A DNA stretch of 64,000 bases from Streptomyces buecherae. Lineage in GTDB: Bacteria; Actinomycetota; Actinomycetes; Streptomycetales; Streptomycetaceae. The translations under genes and the position numbers were made by a program. Every line of letters begins with the position of its first letter. Position 1 is the first letter of the stretch. The stretch spans positions 5,120,501-5,184,500 of the forward strand of contig NZ_CP060404.1 of the NCBI RefSeq assembly GCF_014295035.1, written 5' to 3'. This document shows positions 7,881-16,440 of the stretch, piece by piece. A model generated the notes under the pieces. That model was given only the letters and a program-made list of their open reading frames with translations. It was not told where the DNA came from and did no database searches.

Positions 7881-8669
7881 ATGTCTTCGCATCCGCACCA
7901 GCCCCCGCAGCCGTCACAGCACCCCCAGCCGGCCCCGCGCCGGGCCGATCCGCGGCCGGGCACCGGCGACGCGCCGCCCTTCCTGACGGTCGGCTTCGAC
8001 CTCGACATGACCCTGATCGACTCCCGACCCGGCATCAAGGCCGCATACCAGGCACTCGCGGCAGAGACCGGCACCTTCATCGACGCGGACCTCGCCATCA
8101 CCCGGCTCGGCCCGCCGCTCGAACAGGAGCTGGCGCACTGGTTCCCCGACGACCAGATCCAGCCAGTCGGTGATCGCTACCGCGCGCTGTATCCCACCCA
8201 CGCCATCGCCCCCACCCCGGCACTGCCGGGCGCCCGCGAGGCCATCGCCGCGGTGCGGGGGTACGGGACGGGACCGGAGGCCGACGAGGCGGGCGTCGGC
8301 GGCGAGGGCGCGGGCGTCGACGCCGGGCGGGTGGGGGCCGTCCGTGGCCGGGCGATCGTCGTCACGGCCAAGCACGAGCCCAACGCCAAGCTGCACCTGG
8401 CCCACCTCGGGATCGAGCCCGACGCCGTCGTCGGCTGGCTGTGGGCCGAGGCCAAGGCGGAGGCGCTGCGCGAGTACGGGGCCAGCGTGTACGTCGGCGA
8501 CCACGTCGGGGACGTGCGCGGCGCCCGCACCGCGGGGGCGCTCGCGGTGGCGGTGGCGACCGGCCCGTGCGACGCGGAGGAGCTGCGCGCGGCCGGGGCC
8601 GACGTCGTCCTCGCGGACCTCACGGAGTTCCCCGCCTGGTGGCGCTCGTACGTGAGCGAGCTGGCCTGA
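7881..8669 (+). CDS. HAD-family phosphatase (phosphoglycolate phosphatase-like)
   Basis: A 262-residue haloacid dehalogenase superfamily hydrolase. Motif I is GFDLDMTLIDS with nucleophile Asp40 and acid/base Asp42. Motif II is the Thr of IVVTAK, motif III the Lys of EAKAEAL, and motif IV the Asp pair of YVGDHVGDVRGA. A helical cap follows motif I (residues 50-110). The first 33 residues are a His/Pro/Gln-rich leader, so translation may begin later. The substrate is unknown; a small phosphorylated metabolite is likely. It is transcribed divergently from the siderophore operon across the iron box. Confidence 0.85.
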   Translation: MSSHPHQPPQPSQHPQPAPRRADPRPGTGDAPPFLTVGFDLDMTLIDSRPGIKAAYQALAAETGTFIDADLAITRLGPPLEQELAHWFPDDQIQPVGDRYRALYPTHAIAPTPALPGAREAIAAVRGYGTGPEADEAGVGGEGAGVDAGRVGAVRGRAIVVTAKHEPNAKLHLAHLGIEPDAVVGWLWAEAKAEALREYGASVYVGDHVGDVRGARTAGALAVAVATGPCDAEELRAAGADVVLADLTEFPAWWRSYVSELA

Positions 8670-8855
8670 CCCACGGGCCGTTCCGACGCGCCCACCGCGC
8701 CAGCGCGCCCACCCCGTACGCGCACGCCGGGGCGGGCGCGCGGGCGCACCGGCGTGCGGGGAGCCGAAGGCCGCGTGTCGGGGAACGGGCTCCGAGGACC
8801 GGGCCCGGCGGGCTGGGTCCGGTGGGCCGGGCCCGGTGCGGCAGCGCTCGGAGGG

Positions 8856-9092
8856 TTACGCGGCGGACCTGGCCTGGCGGCGCTGCGCGGCGATCGACGT
8901 CAGCAGGCCGGCCCCGGCGATCACGAAGCCGACGCCCATCAGCATGGACACGAAGTACGCGGGCGTGGGCAGCCGGTCGAGCCCGAGCAGCAGCGGGGCC
9001 ACCGTGACCAGCGTGCCCACCGCGCCGACCAGGAAGACGATCGCGCCGATGCGGACCAGGAGATCCCCAGTACGGGAAGTTTCATTACTCAC
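8856..9092 (-). CDS. Small two-pass membrane protein
   Basis: A 78-residue protein with GTG start at 9092. It has two hydrophobic helices, about residues 11-34 (LVRIGAIVFLVGAVGTLVTV) and 45-67 (FVSMLMGVGFVIAGAGLL), joined by a short LDRLPTP turn, and an Arg/Gln-rich C-terminal tail. No family is recognised. It is convergent with the HAD gene and divergent from the cold-shock gene. Coding bias and the regular membrane pattern support a real gene. Confidence 0.7.
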   Translation of the reverse strand: MSNETSRTGDLLVRIGAIVFLVGAVGTLVTVAPLLLGLDRLPTPAYFVSMLMGVGFVIAGAGLLTSIAAQRRQARSAA

Positions 9093-9206
9093 GCGACCAG
9101 GGTAGGTCCCCTACCTGCAACAGGGAGACTCCTGTCGGTCATTACCGAGCAGGAACGACCCGGGTACGTCTTGTCACCAGGCTCCGGACCATTAGCCTTG
9201 GTGCCG

Positions 9207-9224
9207 GCGGGTCTTGCGACCCGC
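9207..9224 (+). promoter_or_regulatory. Hairpin in the cold-shock gene leader
   Basis: A perfect 7-bp stem with a 4-nt loop (GCGGGTC-TTGC-GACCCGC) lies 63-80 nt upstream of the cold-shock start codon. It may sit in a long 5' leader. Temperature-responsive leader structures are known for csp mRNAs; a role here is inference. Confidence 0.4.
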
Positions 9225-9286
9225 TGTAGTGCTATCCAGAGCTGTTTTCCGTTGTTTCCCGACGAGTTACGAGGACGAGGACAGAC

Positions 9287-9670
9287 GTGCCTACCGGCAA
9301 GGTCAAATGGTTCAACAGCGAGAAGGGCTTCGGCTTTCTCTCCCGCGACGACGGCGATGACGTCTTCGTCCACTCGTCGGTGCTCCCCGAAGGCGTCGAG
9401 GCGCTCAAGCCAGGCCAGCGCGTGGAGTTCGGGGTCGTCGCGGGGAACCGCGGTGACCAGGCGCTTTCGGTGACTCTGCTGGACCCGACCCCGTCGGTCG
9501 CGGCGGCCCAGCGGCGCAAGCCCGACGAGCTGGCCTCGATCGTCCAGGACCTGACGACGCTTCTGGAGAACGTCACCCAGCAGCTCGAACGGGGCCGCTA
9601 CCCCGACAAGGCCCAAGGCGCCAAGATCGCGGGCATGCTGCGCGCGGTGGCGGACCAGCTCGACGTGTAG
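9287..9670 (+). CDS. Cold-shock domain protein with C-terminal extension
   Basis: A 127-residue protein whose residues 1-67 form a canonical cold-shock domain, with RNP1 KGFGFL (13-18) and RNP2 VFVHS (26-30). The domain binds single-stranded nucleic acid. Ordinary bacterial Csp proteins end near residue 70. This one adds about 60 residues, including a helical segment (LASIVQDLTTLLENVTQQLE) of unknown role, a form common in Streptomyces. GTG 9287 follows a GAGGACGAGGAC ribosome site. A hairpin terminator lies 50 bp after the stop. Confidence 0.93.
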   Translation: MPTGKVKWFNSEKGFGFLSRDDGDDVFVHSSVLPEGVEALKPGQRVEFGVVAGNRGDQALSVTLLDPTPSVAAAQRRKPDELASIVQDLTTLLENVTQQLERGRYPDKAQGAKIAGMLRAVADQLDV

Positions 9671-9719
9671 CGGAGCAGCGGACAGCGCATCCGGGGGCCG
9701 GCAGGCACCGACCCTCTCC

Positions 9720-9754
9720 CGGGCCCGGCGGCCTCCATCGACCCGCCGGGCCCG
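9720..9754 (+). terminator. Hairpin terminator after cold-shock gene
   Basis: A perfect 12-bp inverted repeat (CGGGCCCGGCGG / CCGCCGGGCCCG) with an 11-nt loop begins 50 bp past the stop codon. The rest of 9755-10138 is GC-rich and holds nothing I can assign. Confidence 0.75.
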
Positions 9755-10138
9755 CGCCGTGTGGCCCCGGGCCGCGAGGGCCGGGCCGTGCGGTGACGCG
9801 CCGGGCTCGGCCGGAGGGCGCGCCGTGCGCCGCACGCCACCGCGCGCGACCCGGCGCGCCGCGCCCCGCGTCCGCCCCCCGACAGGTCGGCCCGCCCCGC
9901 CCCGCCCCCTCGTACGCCGACGCAGCCGTCGCACGCGTCGTACGCCGTCGCGCACCGGGGCGTGGTGCGGACGGTGCCGGGCGAATCGCGTACGCCGGTG
10001 CGCGGGCCGGGTGGGGAGGACGCGCCGGTGGCGTGCGCCGGCTGGTGCGCCGGGGCGGCCACGCTATGGGGACATCCCTTCTCGTTTCCGCCTTTCCGTG
10101 TCATCGCCAGGCAGCCCCCGCTTCGGTTAGATGGGTGG

Positions 10139-11122
10139 ATGAACGCTCAGCCAGCGGAGCCCACGCGAGCCGCCCCGGCCCGCTCGACGCCCGACCCCGT
10201 GGTCTCCCCGAGCGCGCTGCGCCGCGAGCCCCGGCAGCGGCGCAGCCGCGAGAAGGTGGACCGCATCATGGACGCTGCGGTGGGGCTGGTGGTGCGCGAG
10301 GGGTACGCGGCGGCCACCACCACCCGCATCGCCGAGGCCGCCGGCGTCGGCCTGGCCACGCTGTACGGCTTCTTCACCGACCGCAGAGCGGTCTTCCGGG
10401 CCGCGTCCGCCCGAAACCTGGACGCCTTCCTCGGCCGGCTCGACCAGTTGCTCGCGCGGGCCGGGTTCACGCACTGGTCGGAGGCGGCGACGGCCGGCTT
10501 CGACGAGTACGTGCGGATGTCGCGGGCCGACGTCGGCTTTCGGATGGTGCTCTTCGGGGACGTGGCCGACGACCGGTTGTTGGCCGAGGGGCGGCGCAAC
10601 GACGAGGTGGTGGCGGACCGGCTGGCCGAGCTGATCGGCACGCGGTTCGGGGTCGTGGTGGACGACCGGCTGCGCACCGCGCTGCTGACGGCCGTCGCCG
10701 CCGGCGACGCGCTGGTCAAGCTCGCCTTCGAGTGCGACCCCGAACAGGGTGACCCGGCCGTGCTGGCCGAGGCCCGGCGCGTCGTGCAGGGGATCTTCGA
10801 GCGCGGCGGGCCACGGGAGTACGGCGCGCCGGCCGCGCGGCCAGCGCCCCCGGCCGACCAGGCCGCCCCGGCTGCCCCGGCTGCCTCAGCCCTAGCAGGC
10901 CCGGCCCCCGCAACCGCAACCCCAGCAGCCGCGACCCCCGCCGACCAGGCCGCCTCGGCCCTCGCGGCCCCGCCCGTCGCGCCGCCCCCGGCGCGCCAGG
11001 CCGACCCGGCTTCCTCGACCGCCGTCGCGCTACCGGGCGCGCGGGAAGGCGAAACGGGCTCGGGAAGCGAGGGTTCCGCTCCCGCCGAACGGGGTGCGGG
11101 CGGGGGCCCAGCGGTGGCGTGA
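10139..11122 (+). CDS. TetR/AcrR-family transcriptional regulator
   Basis: About 327 residues. The HTH domain at residues 38-85 matches TetR proteins: REKVDRIMDAAVGLVVREGY, then TTTRIAEAAGVGLATLYGFF as the recognition helix, and a C-terminal helical ligand-binding domain to about residue 225. The last 100 residues are an unstructured Ala/Pro tail that most TetR proteins lack. ATG 10139 has no good ribosome site, so the mRNA may be leaderless or the start uncertain; the frame is open to 9962. It may act on the downstream ceramidase gene 146 bp away (inference). Confidence 0.85.
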   Translation: MNAQPAEPTRAAPARSTPDPVVSPSALRREPRQRRSREKVDRIMDAAVGLVVREGYAAATTTRIAEAAGVGLATLYGFFTDRRAVFRAASARNLDAFLGRLDQLLARAGFTHWSEAATAGFDEYVRMSRADVGFRMVLFGDVADDRLLAEGRRNDEVVADRLAELIGTRFGVVVDDRLRTALLTAVAAGDALVKLAFECDPEQGDPAVLAEARRVVQGIFERGGPREYGAPAARPAPPADQAAPAAPAASALAGPAPATATPAAATPADQAASALAAPPVAPPPARQADPASSTAVALPGAREGETGSGSEGSAPAERGAGGGPAVA

Positions 11123-11268
11123 AAGCTGAGTACCTTTTCGGTTTACGTGGTCGGCGTATTGACCCGGGAGTAAGTACGGTCCCATTCTGAGCCGCAAGCG
11201 CCGGCCCGGGCGCATCCTCCCGGAGGCCGTACCGGGGCCGCCCCACCCCTCACAGTCAGGCACCGCGT

Positions 11269-13473
11269 ATGTCGTTACGCACGTTGTGTCCGTCGCGCGG
11301 TCCTTTCGGGCGCGCCCCCCTGACCATCCGTACGCCCCACCGTGGACGCGGGCTCCGGCGCCGCGCGGCGGCCCCACCGCGCGCCGCCGGCCGTCCCGCC
11401 CCCGCGCGCCGCGCCGCCGCGCGGGCCGCGCTCGGCGCGTTGCTCGCCGCGGTGTTGGCCGCCGGCCTCGCCGCGCCGGGCCCGGCGGCGGCCGACCCGG
11501 CTCCGGCCGCCGCCGGCGGAGCCGCCGCCGAGGGCGGCGGCTACCGGGTCGGGGTGGGCATCGCCGACGTCACCGGGGAGGCCGCCGAGGTCGGCATGAT
11601 GGGGTACGCCCGGCTCGACCAGCGGACCTCGGGCATCCACACCCGGCAGTGGGCGCGCGCCTTCGTGATGGAGCAACCGGGCGGCGGGCGCACGGCGTTC
11701 GTCAGCGCCGACGTCGGAATGATCATGCAGGGCGTGCACCAGGAGGTGCTGCGCCGGCTCGCCGAGCGCCTGGGCCAGCGCTATACCGAGAGCAACGTCG
11801 TCCTCTCGGCCACCCACACCCACGCCGGCCCCGGCGGCCACGGGCACGACGTGCTCTACAACCTCACCACGCTCGGGCACCAGAAGAAGACGTACGAGGC
11901 GATCGTCTCCGGCATCGTGGCGGCCGTCGTCGCCGCCGACGCCGACCGAGCCCCCGGCACCGTGAAGATCGCCACCGGCGAGTTGAAGGGTGCGAACGTC
12001 AACCGGTCGGCGGCGGCCTTCCGCCGCAACCCCGCCGCCGAGCGGGCCCGCTTCCCGGGCGAGGTGGACACCCGGATGACCGTGCTCCGCTTCGAGCGGG
12101 CGGGCCGGCCGGTGGGCATGCTGAGCTGGTTCCCCACCCACGCCACTTCCATGACCCCGAAGAACACGCTGATCAGCGCCGACAACAAGGGGTACGCCAG
12201 CTACCGGGTCGAGCACGACGCCTTCGGTGTGACCGCGGCCGACCGTGGCCGGTTCGTCGCCGCGTTCGCGCAGACCAACGCCGGCGACATGTCACCCAAC
12301 CTGCGCGACGGCGGTGCCCACGGCCCCACCGACGACGAGTTCGAGAACACCCGGATCATCGGGGAGCGGCAGGCCGCCAAGGCGCTCGAACTCTTCAACG
12401 GCGCCACGGAGGAGCTGCGCGGCCCCATCGACCACCGGCAGCGCTACGTCGACTTCTCCGCCGTGGACGTGGCCGGCCGCTACACCCCCGATGGCCAGCC
12501 GCACCGCACGTGCCAGGCCGCGCTCGGGCAGGCGTTCACCGCCGGCGCCGAGGACGGCCCGGGGCCGGACCTGGTGGACGAGGGAGAGTTGAGGGCCAAC
12601 CCGTTGGTGGTCGGCCTCGGCGCGGTGCTCAACCCGGCGCCGCCCGGGCTGCGCCGCTGCCAGGCGCCGAAGCCGGTCTTCCTGGCCACCGGCGCGCAGC
12701 GGCCGGCCTGGACGCCGCAGGTCCTGCCGGTGCAGATCGTGCGCATCGGGCAGCTCACCCTCACCGCGGCCCCGGCCGAGTTCACCATCGCGGCCGGCCA
12801 CCGGGTCACCGACACGGTCGCCGCCGAACTCGGCGACTCTTCACGGCACACCGTGTTCGCCGGCTACTCCAACGCGTACAGCCAGTACGTCACCACGCCG
12901 CAGGAGTACGACGCCCAGCACTACGAAGGGGCCTCGACGCACTTCGGCCGCTACACCCTCCCCGCCTACCAGCAGGAGTTCGCGCGCCTCGCCCAGGCGC
13001 TGCGGGCCGGCGAGCCGACGCCGAGCCAGACCCGGCCGGCCTGGCGCGGCGACCACCAACCGAGCCTGAACCCCGGTCCGGTGCTCGACGCGCCGCCCGC
13101 GGGGCGGGAGTTCGGGGACGTACGCGACCAGCCGGCGGCGGACGGCTACCGGCGCGGCGAGCGCGCCAGCGCCACCTTCTTCACCGGCCACCCCAACAAC
13201 GACCTGCGCACCGGCTCCACCTTCCTGGAGGTGCAGCGCCGCGATCCGGGCGCGCCGGGCGGCTGGCGCACGGTGGCCACGGACGACGACTGGTCCACCA
13301 CCTACCGCTGGCAGCGCGCCTATCTGGCGGTCTCCACGGCCACCCTGACCTGGGACATCCCGCGCGAGGCCGAGCCGGGCACGTACCGCCTCGTCCACCA
13401 CGGCGACGCCCGCGCGCTGACCGGCGGGATCAGCCCCTTCACCGGCGCCAGCCGCCCCTTCACCGTCCACTGA
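11269..13473 (+). CDS. Secreted neutral/alkaline ceramidase
   Basis: A 734-residue neutral ceramidase, a zinc enzyme that hydrolyses the N-acyl bond of ceramides. The N-terminus is very Arg-rich, followed by a hydrophobic stretch (LGALLAAVLAAGLAAP) and an Ala-rich cleavage zone, so it is exported; a later start inside this leader is possible. Family landmarks are IADVTGEAAEVGMMGYA, zinc-ligand region SATHTHAGPGG, and NAGDMSPN (residues 337-344) with predicted nucleophile Ser342. The C-terminal 170 residues (from about 565) form the beta-sandwich domain. Length agrees with bacterial ceramidases. It likely degrades environmental sphingolipids. Confidence 0.92.
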   Translation: MSLRTLCPSRGPFGRAPLTIRTPHRGRGLRRRAAAPPRAAGRPAPARRAAARAALGALLAAVLAAGLAAPGPAAADPAPAAAGGAAAEGGGYRVGVGIADVTGEAAEVGMMGYARLDQRTSGIHTRQWARAFVMEQPGGGRTAFVSADVGMIMQGVHQEVLRRLAERLGQRYTESNVVLSATHTHAGPGGHGHDVLYNLTTLGHQKKTYEAIVSGIVAAVVAADADRAPGTVKIATGELKGANVNRSAAAFRRNPAAERARFPGEVDTRMTVLRFERAGRPVGMLSWFPTHATSMTPKNTLISADNKGYASYRVEHDAFGVTAADRGRFVAAFAQTNAGDMSPNLRDGGAHGPTDDEFENTRIIGERQAAKALELFNGATEELRGPIDHRQRYVDFSAVDVAGRYTPDGQPHRTCQAALGQAFTAGAEDGPGPDLVDEGELRANPLVVGLGAVLNPAPPGLRRCQAPKPVFLATGAQRPAWTPQVLPVQIVRIGQLTLTAAPAEFTIAAGHRVTDTVAAELGDSSRHTVFAGYSNAYSQYVTTPQEYDAQHYEGASTHFGRYTLPAYQQEFARLAQALRAGEPTPSQTRPAWRGDHQPSLNPGPVLDAPPAGREFGDVRDQPAADGYRRGERASATFFTGHPNNDLRTGSTFLEVQRRDPGAPGGWRTVATDDDWSTTYRWQRAYLAVSTATLTWDIPREAEPGTYRLVHHGDARALTGGISPFTGASRPFTVH

Positions 13474-13538
13474 GGCCGCGCCCACGGCCCGTGCCCGCGC
13501 CCACGGCCCGCGCCGACGGCCCGCGCCCACGTCGACGG

Positions 13539-13569
13539 CCCCGCCCCCTCGCGTTCGGGAGGGGCGGGG
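13539..13569. terminator. GC-rich hairpin between convergent genes
   Basis: An inverted repeat CCCCGCCCCCTC / GAGGGGCGGGG with a one-base bulge and an 8-nt loop sits between the ceramidase stop (13473) and the mqnD stop (13618). It probably serves both directions. Confidence 0.6.
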
Positions 13570-13617
13570 TCGTCGGCGTACGGGAGGAGCCGGCGCGGCT
13601 CAGCCGAACGTGGGCGC

Positions 13618-14520
13618 TCAGGCGAAGTCGAGCGCGCCCGGGGCCAGCGCGGGCACCAGGCCCTCGGCCGCGGCGCGGGTGAGCAGGCCGCGCACGGCGG
13701 CGTAGCCGTCCTCGCCGAGGTCGGCCGTGAACTCGTTGACGTACAGGCCGATGTGCTGGTCGGCCACGGCCGGGTCCATCTCCTGCGCGTGTTCGAGGAC
13801 GTACGGGCGCGAGGCCAGCGGGTCGTCCCAGGCCATCCGCACCGAGGCGCGCGCCGCGTCCGCCAGCTCGCGCAGCCGCTTGGCGCCCAGCGCGCGCCGG
13901 GCGATGATCGCGCCGAGCGGGATGGGCAGCCCGGTGGTGGCCTCCCAGTGCTCGCCCATGTCGGCCAGGCGATGCAGCCCGTAATCCTGGTAGGTGAAGC
14001 GCGCCTCGTGGATGACCAGGCCCGCGTCCACCGTGCCGGCCCGCACGGCCGGCATGATCTCGTGGAACGGCAGCACCTTCACCTCGCCCACGCCGCCCGG
14101 CACCTCGGTCGCGGCCCACAGCCGGAACAGCAGGTACGCCGTCGACCGCTCGCTGGGCACCGCGACCGTGCGGCCCGCCAGGTCGGCGGCGTCCGCCGGG
14201 CCCGAGGTGAGCACCAGCGGCCCGCAGCCGCGGCCGAGCGCCCCGCCGCAGGGCAGCAGCGCGTACTCGTCGAGGACCCAGGGCAGCACCGCGTACGACA
14301 CCTTCAGCACGTCCAACTCGCCGCGCTCGGCCATGCCGTTGGTGACGTCGATGTCGGCGAAGGTCACGTCGAGCGCGGGCGCCCCCGGGACGCGGCCGTG
14401 GGCCCAGGCGTCGAAGACGAACGTGTCGTTCGGACACGGCGAATAGGCGATGCGCAGCGGGCGGTCGTCGCTCCCGCCGGCGCCGGGTGCCGGGTCGGAG
14501 AGTTCGGCGCTTTCGGTCAT
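13618..14520 (-). CDS. mqnD: 1,4-dihydroxy-6-naphthoate synthase (futalosine pathway)
   Basis: A 300-residue MqnD, which converts cyclic dehypoxanthine futalosine to 1,4-dihydroxy-6-naphthoate in the futalosine route to menaquinone. The fold is that of periplasmic binding proteins. Hallmarks are YSPCPNDTFVFDAW, DIDVTNGMAERGELDVLKVS, the TVAVPSERSTAYLLFRLW hinge, AGLVIHEARFTYQDYGL with the catalytic His, and GLPIPLGAIIARR. ATG 14520 is preferred over GTG 14523; both follow GAGGAGG. It lies 92 nt downstream of mqnB on the same strand, a pairing that supports both calls. Confidence 0.97.
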   Translation of the reverse strand: MTESAELSDPAPGAGGSDDRPLRIAYSPCPNDTFVFDAWAHGRVPGAPALDVTFADIDVTNGMAERGELDVLKVSYAVLPWVLDEYALLPCGGALGRGCGPLVLTSGPADAADLAGRTVAVPSERSTAYLLFRLWAATEVPGGVGEVKVLPFHEIMPAVRAGTVDAGLVIHEARFTYQDYGLHRLADMGEHWEATTGLPIPLGAIIARRALGAKRLRELADAARASVRMAWDDPLASRPYVLEHAQEMDPAVADQHIGLYVNEFTADLGEDGYAAVRGLLTRAAAEGLVPALAPGALDFA

Positions 14521-14612
14521 CACGGGGTCCTCCTCGCACGGGGGTGGTCTTGCGGTGGCTCCTACGGCGGGGGAGCGGGGTGCCTTCGCGGGGCCCGGGG
14601 CCGGCCTGGGTC

Positions 14613-15611
14613 CTAGGTCGGCCCGTCGCCCGCCGCCGCCTCGGAGGCCGCCTCGTGCAGCGCTGACGAGCCCCGCGCTGTTCCTGCTGGGTCGGTCGGC
14701 GCGCCGTTTTCCGCCATGGCCCGCGGCAGCGCCCGCGCGAGCGCGTCGAAGGCGGCGGTGAGGGCCGCCAGCGCGGCGTCGATCCGCCAGGCGGCCCGGT
14801 CGCGCGGGCCCACCGCGTTGGAGACGGTACGGATCTCCAGCACCGGCACCCCGTACGCGGTGGCCGCCTCCGCCACGCCGAAACCCTCCATCGCCTCGGC
14901 CAGGGCGCCCGGGTGGCGGGCCATCAGCTCGGCGGCGCGTTCGGCGCTGCCGGTGACCGTCGACACGGTGAGCACGCTCCCGCGCACGCCCCCGGTGGCC
15001 TCGGCCACCGCCCGCACCAGGTGCGCGGGCGGCAGGTGCCGGATGGTGCCGAAGCCGAGGTCGGTGACGGCGGCGAAGCCGTCGGGCGTCTCGGCCCCCA
15101 GGTCGGCGGCCACGATCGCGTCGGCCACCACCACGGCCGCGAGCGCCACCCCGCCCGGCCGGGCCGCCGCCTGGCCCGCGCCGACCGATCCCGTACCAGC
15201 CGAGCCCGCGCCAGCCGATCCCATACCAGCCGATCCCGTACCGGCCGAGCCCGCGCCAGCCGATCCCGTACCGGCCGGCGGTATGGCCGGGGCCACGCCG
15301 AAGCCGCCGCCGATGCCGGCGGAGATGACCAGGTCGTACGGGAGGCCGTCGGCCGTCGCGGTGGCCAGGGCGCTGCCGGTGGCGGCGGCCGACGCGGCCG
15401 GGCCGACGCCGGCCGCCAGCACGTCGGCGTCCAGCGCCTCCAGCGTCAGGGCGTCGCTCGCGCCGGTGACCGGCAGCGCCAGCCGGTGCCGCGCGTACCC
15501 GGGGGCACCGGGCAGGGCGCGTTCCACGCCCTCGAAGGCGCCGGCATCCCGGATGCCCCGGACCACCGCGTCGCGTTCGGCCGGGACCGCGGTAACGATC
15601 AGCGCGCGCAT
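14613..15611 (-). CDS. mqnB: Futalosine hydrolase with Gly-Ser-Ala repeat insertion
   Basis: A 332-residue MqnB, a nucleosidase of the PNP/UDP family that releases hypoxanthine from futalosine. ATG 15611 follows AAGGGGCG. Family motifs are MRALIVTAVPAERDAV, GVGPAASAAATG, DLVISAGIGGGFG, AEAMEGFGVAEAA (substrate-binding Glu) and LEIRTVSNAVGPRDRAAW with the catalytic Asp. Between GGGFGVAPAIPP and ALAAVVVADAIVAADLG lies an extra Gly/Ser/Ala/Thr segment built from six 15-bp DNA repeats (15187-15276), absent from compact homologues. It sits on the surface loop after the core strand, so activity is probably kept. Confidence 0.95.
   Translation of the reverse strand: MRALIVTAVPAERDAVVRGIRDAGAFEGVERALPGAPGYARHRLALPVTGASDALTLEALDADVLAAGVGPAASAAATGSALATATADGLPYDLVISAGIGGGFGVAPAIPPAGTGSAGAGSAGTGSAGMGSAGAGSAGTGSVGAGQAAARPGGVALAAVVVADAIVAADLGAETPDGFAAVTDLGFGTIRHLPPAHLVRAVAEATGGVRGSVLTVSTVTGSAERAAELMARHPGALAEAMEGFGVAEAATAYGVPVLEIRTVSNAVGPRDRAAWRIDAALAALTAAFDALARALPRAMAENGAPTDPAGTARGSSALHEAASEAAAGDGPT
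15187..15276. repeat. Six tandem 15-bp repeats inside mqnB
   Basis: Six uninterrupted units alternate between GATCCCGTACCAGCC-like and GAGCCCGCGCCAGCC-like versions. Each unit is a whole number of codons (GSAGT/GSAGA/GSAGM on the minus strand), so copy-number change lengthens the protein without a frameshift. Confidence 0.9.
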
Positions 15612-15886
15612 GGACTCACGCCCCTTCGTCGTGCACCGCGCTCCATGCGTCCCGCGCGCCCGCACGGCGGGCGGCGGTGCGGCCCGCCGGCGAGCTGGGC
15701 CGGCACTCGGTGCAGTGCGGTGTGTGTGGCTGAGGTGGTGCGGGTGGTGCGGGTACTGCGGGTGGACCGGGTGGCGCGGGGTGGTGCCTCCGGCGCCCGG
15801 GGCGGTGGGCGTCGCGGGGACGGCCGCCGGCCCGGGCGGGCGGGGACGGCTGGACCCGCGGGGCGGGTGGCGCCCGGCGGGGCTGC

Positions 15887-16414
15887 CTAGTCCTCGCGCT
15901 CCAGGTTGAAGTGCCACATGGCCTTCGGGCCGTCGTTGCCCTTCAGCTCCACGATGGCGATGGTGACCTTGTCACGCATGCCCACCGTCTGACCCGTCTG
16001 CGGGTCCTTCTGCTCGAAGAGGGTGTCGCCGTCGAAGCTGCGGTAGTTGTCCTTGCTCGGTTCCTTCATGAGCGGGTTGCTCGACACCATCACCCAGCCG
16101 GACTCGCCGATCTCCGGGTCCACGCCGATGCGCACCTTCTCGCCGGGCGCGACCTTGATCGACTTGCCGCCCTTCTTGGAGAGGCAGTCCTTGGTCTTCT
16201 TCTCGTTGAGCACCTTGCCGTCGCCGTAGCAGCCGTCGGTGGCCTCGGAGTTCACCGAGCTGGTGCCGACGGTCACGGTCGCGAGGGGGGTCGGCTTGTC
16301 ACAGGCGGCCAGGGTGATCAGCCCGATGGACACGGCACCAACGGCGGCGGCGACGCGGCGGCCCTTGCGCCAGGACGACATCGAAGTGCGGCTCCGCCGC
16401 GTGGCAGTGGTCAT
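15887..16414 (-). CDS. Lipoprotein, DUF2771-like
   Basis: A 175-residue exported lipoprotein. It has a basic N-terminus (RRSRTSMSSWRKGRR), a hydrophobic core and lipobox ITLAAC with Cys38. The mature domain has two further Cys residues (DGCYGDG and TKDCLSKK) that could form a disulfide, and a beta-rich C-terminal half ending VTIAIVELKGNDGPKAMWHFNLE. It resembles the DUF2771 family by recollection, not by search. It precedes mqnB on the same strand with a 275-nt gap (15612-15886) in which no gene is seen. Its function is unknown. Confidence 0.82.
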   Translation of the reverse strand: MTTATRRSRTSMSSWRKGRRVAAAVGAVSIGLITLAACDKPTPLATVTVGTSSVNSEATDGCYGDGKVLNEKKTKDCLSKKGGKSIKVAPGEKVRIGVDPEIGESGWVMVSSNPLMKEPSKDNYRSFDGDTLFEQKDPQTGQTVGMRDKVTIAIVELKGNDGPKAMWHFNLERED

Positions 16415-16440
16415 GCTGGCAGGCTATCGGGCCGCGCGGA

